From JBELHO01 sp042091375 (GTDB taxonomy: Bacteria; Pseudomonadota; Gammaproteobacteria; Enterobacterales; Alteromonadaceae): a stretch of 64,000 nt of DNA. The stretch lies in NCBI GenBank assembly GCA_042091375.1, contig JBELHO010000001.1:124001-188000 (forward strand), given 5' to 3'. Shown here one piece after another: positions 27,334-35,997 of this stretch; position 1 is the first letter of the stretch, and the number at the start of each line of letters is the position of its first letter. Made by a program: the position numbers and the translations under genes. The notes under the pieces were generated by a model. The model ran no database searches, was not told where the DNA came from, and saw only the letters and a program-made list of their open reading frames with translations.

Positions 27334-27678
27334 ATGGCAGTTGAAAATCGATTTGTTGTCATTAGACAAGGTGTGGAGGTAGCAACGTTTATGGATAAAA
27401 AATCCGCAGATGAATATGACAAAATGTTGGATATGGCAGATAATTTGACTGAATTGTTTGAACAATCGCCCATTGAATTGTCTGAGTCTATTCGCGAGGA
27501 GCTAAGTATTTATTTAGCACAAAGCCGCGAACAAGTGTTGATTGCTTTACAAGCTAAAAAAGCTCGCGTAGCAAAGAAAAAACCTGTACCTGCAAATACT
27601 GTTGATGTTGAACAACAAGAAAAACCGCTCAAATCTATTGACGATAAGCCAGTCTCTAACGCTGATGATGCGGCATAA
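27334..27678 (+). CDS. yebG: YebG family SOS-induced protein
   Basis: 114 residues. The first ~75 residues (MAVENRFVVIRQGVEVATF, then KKSADEYDKMLDMADNLTELF) align with E. coli YebG; the C-terminal ~40 residues are a Lys/Pro-rich, acidic tail without clear structure. YebG is a LexA-regulated DNA-damage-inducible protein of unknown mechanism. A good ribosome site (AAGGG) and a LexA box precede it. A SprT-like protease gene follows after 27 bases. Confidence 0.92.
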   Translation: MAVENRFVVIRQGVEVATFMDKKSADEYDKMLDMADNLTELFEQSPIELSESIREELSIYLAQSREQVLIALQAKKARVAKKKPVPANTVDVEQQEKPLKSIDDKPVSNADDAA

Positions 27679-27705
27679 ATCGCCTGCTGTGTTGAGTGTT
27701 AACTG

Positions 27706-28407
27706 ATGGAATATCAGTTGATCACCAGCGCACGCCGCAAAACCATTTGCCTTGTGGTTGAGTCCGGAAAAGTTAAAGTGCGAGCACCTATTTCAGCCAG
27801 TAAAGAGGTCATTGAAAATTTACTCGCAGCAAAAAAAACATGGTTAAAAGCCAAAATCAGTCAACAAAGTGGGTTGGTCAGCAAACAAGCGACATTTACT
27901 CACAATAGTCATTTATGGATAGACGGTAAATGCAAAACACTATTGGTTGATTTTGGTCAATTAAGTGACGTAATTGAGTATAAACAAACTATCACTGTCG
28001 TTATAAAGGGAGTGACAGACAATAACAGCGGTATTGCTGATGTTAATCGTCAACAGGTTAAAACAGCCTTAGAAAAGTGGTTGCAAAAAAAAGCTCAGGA
28101 ATATATTCCACTTCGTATTAATGAGTTATCGCAACAAAGTCGTCTATATCCTGAGACTTATAATATAAAAAAATATAAAGCACGTTGGGGCAGTTGTAAC
28201 AGTAAAAGCCAGTTGTGTTTTAATTATTTATTGATGATGACACCCAAGTCGGTGATCGATTATGTGATTGTTCATGAACTCTGTCATCTAAAATATTTAA
28301 ATCACAGCAACAATTTTTGGTTGTTAGTTAATAAGCACTACCCAGAGTATCGCCAAGCAAAATCGTGGTTGAAGCAACATCAACATCACCTCAATTGGTC
28401 TTTATAA
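27706..28407 (+). CDS. SprT family zinc metalloprotease (YgjP-like)
   Basis: 233 residues, no signal peptide. The zinc motif is HELCH in VIVHELCHLKYLNHSNNFW, with the following conserved His and FW, and the upstream KARWGSCNSKSQLCFNYLL is characteristic of the YgjP/DUF45 family. These proteins are related to SprT-like (Spartan/Wss1) proteases. Only 27 bases separate it from yebG with no terminator, so it may be transcribed from the SOS promoter; that is inference. Substrate unknown. Confidence 0.88.
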   Translation: MEYQLITSARRKTICLVVESGKVKVRAPISASKEVIENLLAAKKTWLKAKISQQSGLVSKQATFTHNSHLWIDGKCKTLLVDFGQLSDVIEYKQTITVVIKGVTDNNSGIADVNRQQVKTALEKWLQKKAQEYIPLRINELSQQSRLYPETYNIKKYKARWGSCNSKSQLCFNYLLMMTPKSVIDYVIVHELCHLKYLNHSNNFWLLVNKHYPEYRQAKSWLKQHQHHLNWSL

Positions 28408-28828
28408 CCCGCCTTAATATCGCTTCTTAGTATATTTATCATTGTTTTATCGGTTTTTCTTAAGTAACTTTGGATACAGTTGTGCCTGATCCCTTAAGCG
28501 TTGACCATAAACATTTCCGATCAATTTGATCATAGAAGTTGCCGCTAACCTATGGAACTATCTACTTTAGCAACCTTGCTGTATTCAGTGGTCTATTGTT
28601 TAAACTTAACTCATCTATTCCTTGCTATATTTAAAACAAAGCACCTTTTGGTTAACTTGTGTTAACAACTTATAATTAGATTTTTTTATAATTTTATCAG
28701 TAATTTAGCCTTGTCTTTACACTTTTATTAAAAATATTTGTTGATAATTTAATTTTTTAATTAACACTTAGATGTATTTGGGGTAAATTACTTGTTAATA
28801 ATGTATAATTTAAAAGGATGACAATTAT
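28408..28828. other. 421-base AT-rich intergenic region
   Basis: No supported gene in any frame. It separates the yebG unit from the signalling cassette and becomes very AT-rich near its end. It finishes with an AAAGGA ribosome-binding-site-like element before ATG 28829. The promoter of the cassette is presumably here but I cannot define it. Confidence 0.5.
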
Positions 28829-29185
28829 ATGTATTGTTTGATTTTATTGAGTAAAGCATCGATTTTACTGGGTAATACTGCATTCAAGTGTTTATTTGGG
28901 TATTTATCGCTTTATTCGTGGTTTGTTGCAAATGTTAATAGTGTTTTGATATTTAAAGGGAAGTTTGCTGAACTGGTATTGCAGTTTTATGGACTGTGTT
29001 TGTTTGCTCATTTGACTGACTCGCAAGGTGTTAAATCAGTTAATTATTTAGTGACTAATTCAGCAATCACAAAACTGATATTAACATTGAATTATTTAGT
29101 GTTGAGCACCGAGCTAACAGACTTGTGTAAAATGAGTAACCGCGGTTCACTTGATGACTATTATCAACCGCGCGGTACGTTATGA
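28829..29185 (+). CDS. 118-aa protein, probable degenerate receiver-like domain
   Basis: 118 residues, hydrophobic N-terminal half, no recognised domain at first sight. A good ribosome site (AAAGGA) precedes it and its TGA overlaps the next ATG (ATGA), so it looks translated. Length and position match the response regulator that, from memory, usually precedes CheC-like and GGDEF genes in marine gammaproteobacteria. The stretch YGLCLFAHLTDSQGVKSVNYL can be laid over a receiver phosphorylation segment (xDLxLxDxxMPxxxGxxxxxxL) with the phospho-Asp replaced by Ala and the MP by DS. The N-terminal acidic pair is also absent. If so, it is a pseudo-receiver that cannot be phosphorylated. This reading is inference; an unrelated membrane-associated small protein is the alternative. 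Confidence 0.5.
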   Translation: MYCLILLSKASILLGNTAFKCLFGYLSLYSWFVANVNSVLIFKGKFAELVLQFYGLCLFAHLTDSQGVKSVNYLVTNSAITKLILTLNYLVLSTELTDLCKMSNRGSLDDYYQPRGTL

Positions 29186-29799
29186 GTTCTTTTATTTTAA
29201 ATAAAGAGCAGCAAGATTGTTTACAGGGAATAATTGACATTACCTTAGAGCAAGCAAGTGATCAGCTCGCGCAATATTTAGGTACTTTAGTGCACTTAAG
29301 AGTACTAAAAATCCAGCAAATTAATTCTCAAGATTTCACTATCACCCTCGATGAATTGAGTCGTGTTACAGTCGTCGTTAGTCAGGGTTTTTTTGGCTGT
29401 GAAGGTATATGTGGCGAAGCTTTAATGATATATCAAGCGGCAAATTCAGATGGTCTCAATGGTTTATTGGATCAAGATCCGAAAGAGGTGTTAATAAACG
29501 AACAAATTATCGACCTTGGCGCTATGGCAATTATTGCAGTGATGAACGTTTTTGCGAAGCAAATTAACAATCAGATGATCTATGGTTCACCGCGGATCAT
29601 ATTCTCAAGCGAAAACGATATTGGTGACTATATAGTCCCACAGGAGATAAATTGGAAGCTCGCATTAAGAGTCAAAATTAGTTTCCAATTAATCAATTAT
29701 CCGGTGTGTTGCGTTATATATTTGCTTTTACCTGAGTCGGCAATACGGCATTTAAAAAATCTTATTAACCAAGTTTTGACAGGCTACTCTGATGGATAA
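29182..29799 (+). CDS. CheC-like protein with degenerate phosphatase motifs
   Basis: 205 residues. The N-terminus LNKEQQDCLQGIIDITLEQASDQLAQYL resembles the CheC pattern LxEIxNIGxGxAxxxLA, and the second half-repeat IIDLGAMAIIAVMNVFAKQI aligns with the second CheC helix. In both repeats the catalytic Glu and Asn are changed (Gly/Asp in the first, Asp/Met in the second), so CheY-phosphatase activity is doubtful. It overlaps the preceding 118-aa gene by four bases and the following diguanylate cyclase by eight. A role as a protein-protein sensor or adaptor for the cyclase is inference. Confidence 0.6.
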   Translation: MSSFILNKEQQDCLQGIIDITLEQASDQLAQYLGTLVHLRVLKIQQINSQDFTITLDELSRVTVVVSQGFFGCEGICGEALMIYQAANSDGLNGLLDQDPKEVLINEQIIDLGAMAIIAVMNVFAKQINNQMIYGSPRIIFSSENDIGDYIVPQEINWKLALRVKISFQLINYPVCCVIYLLLPESAIRHLKNLINQVLTGYSDG

Positions 29800-30730
29800 C
29801 ACTGATTATTTAAAACACATATCTGATAAAATAAATACTGGAATAATAGTCTTAAATTTAGATTTTCAAATTGTTGTATGGAATAACTTCCTTCGCATGC
29901 ATACCAACAAACAAGCTGAAGATGTACTTGGTTTGTCGATATTTTCGGTGTTTCCAGAAATATCTCAAAAATGGTTTATACGCAAGTTATCCAGTGTATT
30001 ACAATTGGGTACGCAAAGTTTTTGTTCGTGGGAGCAGAGACACCATTTATTTGAGTTACCTCATACTCAACAGATGACTACGTTCAGTGATGTGATGGCA
30101 CAAAACTGTACTTTTTTGCCCATTGATAATCACCGTGGCTATGTGACTCATGTGTGTATTTTGATTGAAGATGCAACAGAAATCTGTCACTACCATTATG
30201 TACATGTTCAAGCGTTTGAAAAATTAAAAATTGCCAATCGCATTGATGGACTGACCCAAATCTTTAATCGTACTCACTGGAATATTTGTCTAGAAAAAGA
30301 GTTTTGTCGAGCTCAACGCTATAAAAAAAATTTGGCAGTGATCATGTTTGATTTAGATCATTTTAAAATACTCAATGATACCTATGGCCATCAATGTGGT
30401 GACAAGGTGCTTGTTGAGGTTGCTGCTCGAATTAAAGCATTATTGCGTGGCTGTGATCTTTTTGGCCGCTATGGTGGAGAAGAGTTTGCAGTTATTTTAC
30501 CCGAGACATCACTTAAGGGGGCGCAAGAAGCGGCTGAGCGGATCAGAGGAGCGCTTTATGACGAGCATATCAATTTCAAAAATCAATCCATTGAAATTTC
30601 AGCAAGTGTCGGCGTAGCTACAATGAATGCAGATTATAAAAATTGTGAAGAGATAGTTAATGACGCTGATATGGCTATGTATCGAGCCAAAAAGAATGGC
30701 AGAAATAACGTGTGTATAGCTAATCATTAA
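29792..30730 (+). CDS. PAS domain-containing diguanylate cyclase (GGDEF)
   Basis: 312 residues. An N-terminal PAS domain (~8-130, GIIVLNLDFQIVVWNNFL) is joined to a GGDEF domain (~145-310). The active site reads GGEEF (228-232) and the allosteric inhibitory site RxxD is present as RGCD (219-222), five residues ahead. It should therefore make cyclic di-GMP from two GTP with product inhibition. No membrane helix, so cytoplasmic. It is the last gene of a three-gene overlapping cassette. A PilZ effector occurs later in the window (55.8 kb). Confidence 0.93.
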   Translation: MDNTDYLKHISDKINTGIIVLNLDFQIVVWNNFLRMHTNKQAEDVLGLSIFSVFPEISQKWFIRKLSSVLQLGTQSFCSWEQRHHLFELPHTQQMTTFSDVMAQNCTFLPIDNHRGYVTHVCILIEDATEICHYHYVHVQAFEKLKIANRIDGLTQIFNRTHWNICLEKEFCRAQRYKKNLAVIMFDLDHFKILNDTYGHQCGDKVLVEVAARIKALLRGCDLFGRYGGEEFAVILPETSLKGAQEAAERIRGALYDEHINFKNQSIEISASVGVATMNADYKNCEEIVNDADMAMYRAKKNGRNNVCIANH

Positions 30731-30896
30731 CGGCACCTAACATGTATTCAATGTTAAATGTAGTTAATAATTAAGTTTGATATTATGCAAAAAAAATAAT
30801 TATTTATACTTAATGTGTGGCCTTTATTCAAAAAGTGTAGTCTTTTATTCATAAATAATAGTTGACAGGGGAAACTTGTTCAGGCATTTTGTCGCT

Positions 30897-30971
30897 ATGA
30901 AAACATTTATCCGCCGCATTACCATTATTATCATTACCACCACCCTCAATTGCAGGATGGTCATTGGCTGA
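30897..30971 (+). CDS. thrL: thr operon leader peptide
   Basis: 24 codons from ATG 30897 to TGA 30969-30971. It begins MKTFIRRITIIIITTT and contains five Thr and seven Ile codons, many consecutive. The attenuator hairpin follows 22 bases later, then thrA. Ribosome stalling at Thr/Ile codons when the charged tRNAs are scarce would prevent terminator formation, as for E. coli thrL. Too short for homology, but position and composition are decisive. Confidence 0.93.
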   Translation: MKTFIRRITIIIITTTLNCRMVIG

Positions 30972-30993
30972 TATCTGAAATAAGATTTTTTTT

Positions 30994-31027
30994 AAAGCCC
31001 GTGACCATAAAGGTTGCGGGCTTTTTT
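30994..31027 (+). terminator. thr operon attenuator
   Basis: AAAGCCCG (30994-31001) pairs with CGGGCTTT (31017-31024), with additional pairing ACC/GGT inside, and runs into a T-tract to 31027. It lies between thrL and thrA and is the terminator arm of the attenuation system. Confidence 0.9.
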
Positions 31028-31046
31028 GTGTTTAGGGGAAGTATAA

Positions 31047-33503
31047 ATGCGCGTATTAAAATTTGGTGGTTCGTCTTTGGCGTCAGCCAAACGCTTTGAG
31101 CAAGTGGCAAATATTATCAAAAGTAAAAGTGAGTCGAGCAAGCTTGCTGTGGTTGTATCAGCACCGCAAGGGGTAACCAATCATTTAGTTGCGATGGCAG
31201 AGCATAATGCTGATGAAACTCAAATACATAGCGATATCAAACATTTTCAACAAATTATCACAACAATTATTGATGATTTAGCGAGTGGTATAGATAGTTT
31301 TTGTACTAAATTACCACTGCAAATTCTTGCCGAGTGGGAAGCACAATTAACCCGCTATTTGTCTGGTGTGACAATGTTATCCTATTGCCCTGATCATATC
31401 AGGGCGGTGATCATTAGTGTTGGCGAACGATTAAGTGTGGCAATACTTGACTCGGTATTACGCAGCAAAGGTATTGAAGTGACCTTGTTAGAACCTGAGA
31501 AATTTCTTACCACCAATGACCAGTCCTTAAACGCTGTAGCAGATATCGGCCAGTCAAAAGAAAATTTTATAGCAAATTATACCAATGTTAATGATGTTGC
31601 CTTGATGCCTGGTTTTATTGGCAGCAATAGTAAAGGTCAGGTAACTACCTTAGGGAGGAATGGATCCGATTATTCCGCGGCGGTTCTCGCCACTTGTGCC
31701 GAAGCGCAATGCTGTGAAATTTGGACTGATGTTGATGGGGTGTACAATGCTGATCCGCGAATGATCAAGGAAGCCAAATTACTTGATTATTTATCATATC
31801 AAGAAGCGATGGAGTTATCGTATTTCGGTGCCAGTGTTTTGCATCCAAAAACAATCGGTCCTATCGCTCAACACCATATTCCCTGTTTGATTAAAAATAC
31901 TGCTAATCCCGATGCGCCTGGCACTTTAATTGCGAATGAAAATGATCAACAAAAACAAGTTAAAGCTATTTCAAATTTAGATGATTTAACGATGATCAAT
32001 GTTTCTGGGCCTGGCATGAAAGGTATGGTTGGAATGGCGAGTCGAGTATTTGCCACCATGAGCCGAGAAAATATTTCAATCATTTTGATCAGCCAATCAT
32101 CAAGTGAATATTGCATTAGTTTTTGTATTCATTCAATTGACGCGACTCTGGCTGCACAAAGTCTACGTCAAGCGTTTGAATTAGAATTACTCAATGGTTT
32201 ACTCGAGCCATTAACCTTGACTAAAGAACTTTCGATAGTGTCATTAGTCGGCGATGGTATGCATCATCAACAAGGGGTTGCGGCTAAGTTTTTTGGCTCA
32301 TTAGCGCAAGCCAGAGTTAATGTAGTGGCGATTGCGCAAGATTCATCGGAGCGCAGTATTTCAGTGGTTATAGAAAAGAGAAAGTGTACCGATGCGATGA
32401 AAGTTTGCCATCAGAACTTCTTCTCTCATCGACCAACTATAGACGTATTTTTGGTGGGTTGTGGTGTTGTCGGTAGCGAACTATTAGCACAAATTTCACG
32501 TCAACAACAAAAGCTTATCAAGCAAAATATTGCTTTAACAGTGTATGGATTGGCGAACAGTAAAGGCATGGTACTTAACCAACAAGGTGTTGATTTAAAT
32601 AATTGGCACAGTTTGCTTGAACAACCTTCGGTGCCATTAACGGTTGATAATATCAAAGCATTTGTCAGAGAAAATCACTTGATTAATCCAGTCTTAGTTG
32701 ATTCGACTGCAAATGAGGCCTTGGCGTTGAGTTATGTTGACTTTCTTGAGGCGGGCTTTCACGTGGTAACACCCAATAAAAAAGCCAATACCGGAAGTTG
32801 GCAGTATTATCAGGCATTGAGGGCTGCAGCACAAAAAACACAACGACGCTTCTTGTATGAAACTACTGTCGGAGCTGGTTTGCCGGTTATTGACACCTTG
32901 CAAAGTTTATTAAAGGCCGGCGATGAATTACAGCAATTTGAAGGTGTTTTGTCAGGTTCTTTATCTTATATTTTTGGTAAATTAGAGCAAGACATGACGC
33001 TTTCGCAAGCGACAGCTATTGCCAAAGAGCAGGGCTTTACTGAACCTGATCCAAGAGATGATCTGAGCGGTATGGATGTCGCTCGCAAACTACTTATTAT
33101 GGCCCGTGAAGCAGGCATGCAACTTGAATTGACTGATATTCAGGTGGACTCTGTGTTGCCCGATGATTTTGATGCCAGTGGTGATGTCAGCACTTTTATG
33201 GACAATCTTAAAACCTTAGATAATCCTTTTGCTGAGCGCGTTAACCATGCTAAAGCACAAGGTAAGGTGTTGCGCTATATTGGCACTATAAGCGATGGTA
33301 AATGCCAAGTTGCTATCGAAGCTGTCGATCAAGCGCATCCGTTATACAGTGTAAAAGACGGTGAAAATGCCCTAGCGATTCACAGTCGTTACTATCAGCC
33401 TTTGCCATTTGTTTTGCGCGGCTACGGTGCTGGAGCGGAAGTCACCGCTGCTGGAGTTTTCGGTGATTTATTGCGCACTTTAGCATGGGAGCAGCAGCAC
33501 TAA
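31047..33503 (+). CDS. thrA: bifunctional aspartokinase I/homoserine dehydrogenase I
   Basis: 818 residues, matching the 820 of E. coli ThrA. The aspartokinase part (~1-290) has MRVLKFGGSSLASA at the start, and TTLGRNGSDYSAAVLA and WTDVDGVYNADPR. Two ACT regulatory domains (~315-460) follow. The homoserine dehydrogenase part (~465-818) has VFLVGCGVVGSELL (NAD(P) binding), VTPNKKAN and GAGLPVIDTL, and GFTEPDPRDDLSGMDVARK. It catalyses the first and third steps from aspartate to threonine. A GGGGAAG ribosome site precedes the ATG. Its stop overlaps thrB by one base. Confidence 0.97.
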   Translation: MRVLKFGGSSLASAKRFEQVANIIKSKSESSKLAVVVSAPQGVTNHLVAMAEHNADETQIHSDIKHFQQIITTIIDDLASGIDSFCTKLPLQILAEWEAQLTRYLSGVTMLSYCPDHIRAVIISVGERLSVAILDSVLRSKGIEVTLLEPEKFLTTNDQSLNAVADIGQSKENFIANYTNVNDVALMPGFIGSNSKGQVTTLGRNGSDYSAAVLATCAEAQCCEIWTDVDGVYNADPRMIKEAKLLDYLSYQEAMELSYFGASVLHPKTIGPIAQHHIPCLIKNTANPDAPGTLIANENDQQKQVKAISNLDDLTMINVSGPGMKGMVGMASRVFATMSRENISIILISQSSSEYCISFCIHSIDATLAAQSLRQAFELELLNGLLEPLTLTKELSIVSLVGDGMHHQQGVAAKFFGSLAQARVNVVAIAQDSSERSISVVIEKRKCTDAMKVCHQNFFSHRPTIDVFLVGCGVVGSELLAQISRQQQKLIKQNIALTVYGLANSKGMVLNQQGVDLNNWHSLLEQPSVPLTVDNIKAFVRENHLINPVLVDSTANEALALSYVDFLEAGFHVVTPNKKANTGSWQYYQALRAAAQKTQRRFLYETTVGAGLPVIDTLQSLLKAGDELQQFEGVLSGSLSYIFGKLEQDMTLSQATAIAKEQGFTEPDPRDDLSGMDVARKLLIMAREAGMQLELTDIQVDSVLPDDFDASGDVSTFMDNLKTLDNPFAERVNHAKAQGKVLRYIGTISDGKCQVAIEAVDQAHPLYSVKDGENALAIHSRYYQPLPFVLRGYGAGAEVTAAGVFGDLLRTLAWEQQH

Positions 33504-34489
33504 TGGCTAACCATCCTCGTAAAGTGACGGTTTTTGCTCCAGCCTCTATTGGTAATTTCAATGTCGGTTTTGATATTTTGGGGGCGGCAATCCAACCTAT
33601 CAATGGCGATTTACTGGGTGATATTGTATCGGTTGAGCCACACCATGAAGACTGTCTGACAGTGGTTGGTGAATTTGCCGATAAGTTACCTAGCGACCAA
33701 ACCAATAATATCGTTTGGCAGTGTTTGTACTTGTTTAATCAAGCACTCATCAACGAAGGCCGAAACACACAGAAATTAAAGTTAACCTTAGATAAAAAAA
33801 TGCCTGTTGGCAGTGGTTTAGGTTCAAGTGCATGCTCTGTTGTTGCTGCCATTACCGCCCTTAATGAATATTATTTAGTCAATGAAACATTTAGTTTTAG
33901 TACTCACAAAATGTTATTGATGATGGGCGAAATGGAAGCCCAAATTAGCGGTAGTCTGCATTACGATAATGTCGCTCCTTGCTATTTTGGTGGTATGCAA
34001 TTGATGGTGCCTGATCAGCAAAAGATCTGCCAAGGTTTACCAGTATTTGATGATTGTTATTATGTGATGGCCTACCCGGGTATTGAAGTGTCAACTAAAA
34101 TGGCGCGTGAAGTACTACCCAGTCAATATGATCGTCGAGATGTGATTGCCTTTGGACAAAATTTAGCCACTTTTGTTGATGCTTGTCACCGCCAAGATAA
34201 GCAACAAGCTTTTGCCGTTGTCAAAGATATCTTGGCTGAGCCATATCGAGCGCCTTTGTTGCCGAGGTTTATTAAAATGCATAATTACTTAACTGAGCAG
34301 GGATGTTTAGCTGTGGGTATTTCAGGCTCAGGTCCCACCTTGTTTTGTGTTACTGATGATCTAGCTAAAGCGCAACATTTTCAGCAATGGCTATCTGATC
34401 ATTATCTACAGAGTACAATTGATGGTGACTGTCAGGGTTTCGTACATATTTGCAAAATTGATACTCAAGGCGCTAGAGTAGTTCAATAA
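33503..34489 (+). CDS. thrB: homoserine kinase
   Basis: 328 residues, a GHMP-family kinase. The start MANHPRKVTVFAPASIGNFN and the ATP-binding loop PVGSGLGSSACSVVA (~98-112) are diagnostic, as is the C-terminal GISGSGPTLF. ATG 33503 shares one base with the thrA stop (TAATG); the frame extends upstream into thrA but that is not used. It phosphorylates homoserine for ThrC. Confidence 0.97.
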   Translation: MANHPRKVTVFAPASIGNFNVGFDILGAAIQPINGDLLGDIVSVEPHHEDCLTVVGEFADKLPSDQTNNIVWQCLYLFNQALINEGRNTQKLKLTLDKKMPVGSGLGSSACSVVAAITALNEYYLVNETFSFSTHKMLLMMGEMEAQISGSLHYDNVAPCYFGGMQLMVPDQQKICQGLPVFDDCYYVMAYPGIEVSTKMAREVLPSQYDRRDVIAFGQNLATFVDACHRQDKQQAFAVVKDILAEPYRAPLLPRFIKMHNYLTEQGCLAVGISGSGPTLFCVTDDLAKAQHFQQWLSDHYLQSTIDGDCQGFVHICKIDTQGARVVQ

Positions 34490-34538
34490 ACTTGCATAGG
34501 CAATTATTGTAGTATTTATCTCCTTATAGGAACAACAA

Positions 34539-35945
34539 GTGAAATTTTATAATTTAAAAGACAAAAATGAACAAGTGAGTTTTTCTGGTGCAGTCAAGCG
34601 TGGACTTGGCAATAATCAGGGGTTATTTTTTCCTGAGCACATACCTGAATTCGACGATATTGAAGCACTTTTGGCATTGCCACTAGTTGAACGCAGTGTG
34701 GCTATTTTACATCCTTTTGTTGCTAGTGACTTAACTAAACAACAGTTAACCGAAATAGTCACTGATGCTTTTAATTTTTCAGCGCAAATTCAGCCTATTA
34801 GTGAAAACAGAGCGATTTTAGAGTTATTTCATGGTCCCACGTTGGCATTTAAAGATTTTGGTGCGCGTTTTATGGCTCGTTGTTTACATGCGTTTAATCA
34901 GCAAGAGGGCAATGACAAACAAATTACTATTTTAACCGCAACTTCCGGAGATACAGGTGCTGCGGTTGCTCATGCTTTTCACGGTGTTGAAAATATTCGC
35001 GTAGTGATTTTATACCCAAAAGGCAAAATTAGTCTGTTACAAGAAAAAATGTTCACTACATTGGGAGGTAACATTGAAACCTTGGCTATTGATGGTGACT
35101 TTGATGATTGCCAAGCCTTGGTTAAGCAGTCGTTTGACGATATTGATTTAAAACAGGCTATTGGCCTTAATTCAGCAAACTCGATTAATATCAGTCGTCT
35201 ATTAGCACAAATCTGCTATTATTTTGAAGCGCTGGCTCAACTTTATCGCCAACAAGGCAATTCGGTACTCAACAACACTGTGTTTTCAATTCCAAGTGGC
35301 AATTTTGGCAATTTAACCGCTGGCTTATTGTCTAAGGCAATGGGTTTACCTATTAAGCGTTTTATTGCCGCTACCAATGCCAATGATACTGTGCCGCGTT
35401 ATTTGCAAACAGGGCAATGGCTACCGCACGATACCGTTGCGACCCTATCTAATGCTATGGATGTCAGTAACCCCAATAATTGGCCTAGAATTGAGCATAT
35501 GGTTAACAGCGGTTTAGTTGATAAAGACCTAATTAGTTCCGTTGCTATTGACGAAGAGCAAACCCAAATGACTATGATAGCGCTAGCTAAATTAGGCTAC
35601 ATAAGCGAACCTCATGCGGCCGTTGCATACAAAGCGTTGCAGTATAAAACTGAACAGAGTGAATTTGGTGTGTTTTTAGGTACGGCGCACCCCGCAAAGT
35701 TTAAAGAGGTGGTGGAGAGTACTTTAGGGCACCCGATAGGCCTGCCAAAAGCTTTAGCTGATTGTGCCTCTGAGTCGATATTATCAGTACCAAGTTCAAC
35801 CAGCTTTTCGGCGCTAAAAGCCTATTTNNNNNNNNNNNNNNNNNNNNNNNNNNNNNNNNNNNNNNNNNNNNNNNNNNNNNNNNNNNNNNNNNNNNNNNNN
35901 NNNNNNNNNNNNNNNNNNNNNNNNNNNGCAAGTAATACTAAATAA
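34539..35945 (+). CDS. thrC: threonine synthase (interrupted by an assembly gap)
   Basis: Starts with GTG 34539 behind an AGGA ribosome site. The PLP-binding Lys is K105 in LAFKDFG; TATSGDTGAAVAHAF, GLNSANSINISRLLAQICYYFEA (first 20 residues matter) and PSGNFGNLTAGL are typical of long-form gammaproteobacterial threonine synthase. One hundred Ns interrupt the last ~12 codons. The duplicated copy downstream (36031-36108) shows what is missing: only AATG, giving the end SALKAYLMASNTK. The true protein is therefore about 436 residues, in line with E. coli (428). The enzyme converts phosphohomoserine to threonine. Confidence 0.93.
   Translation: MKFYNLKDKNEQVSFSGAVKRGLGNNQGLFFPEHIPEFDDIEALLALPLVERSVAILHPFVASDLTKQQLTEIVTDAFNFSAQIQPISENRAILELFHGPTLAFKDFGARFMARCLHAFNQQEGNDKQITILTATSGDTGAAVAHAFHGVENIRVVILYPKGKISLLQEKMFTTLGGNIETLAIDGDFDDCQALVKQSFDDIDLKQAIGLNSANSINISRLLAQICYYFEALAQLYRQQGNSVLNNTVFSIPSGNFGNLTAGLLSKAMGLPIKRFIAATNANDTVPRYLQTGQWLPHDTVATLSNAMDVSNPNNWPRIEHMVNSGLVDKDLISSVAIDEEQTQMTMIALAKLGYISEPHAAVAYKALQYKTEQSEFGVFLGTAHPAKFKEVVESTLGHPIGLPKALADCASESILSVPSSTSFSALKAYXXXXXXXXXXXXXXXXXXXXXXXXXXXXXXXXXXASNTK
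35828..35927. other. assembly gap, 100 Ns
   Basis: Exactly 100 Ns, the customary placeholder for a gap of unknown size, lying inside the last codons of thrC. Comparison with the downstream duplicate implies the missing sequence may be only four bases. Confidence 0.98.
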
Positions 35946-35965
35946 TACCTATCAGCCAATAATCA

Positions 35966-35997
35966 ATACACCCTATTAATTTCACCATAGGGTGTAT
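35966..35997 (+). terminator. hairpin after thrC (copy 1), probable thr operon terminator
   Basis: ATACACCCTAT (35966-35976) pairs perfectly with ATAGGGTGTAT (35987-35997). The same position in the duplicate (36126-36157) has two mismatches in the stem. The U-tract is weak (GTGCTTGTT), so termination strength is uncertain. Confidence 0.5.
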
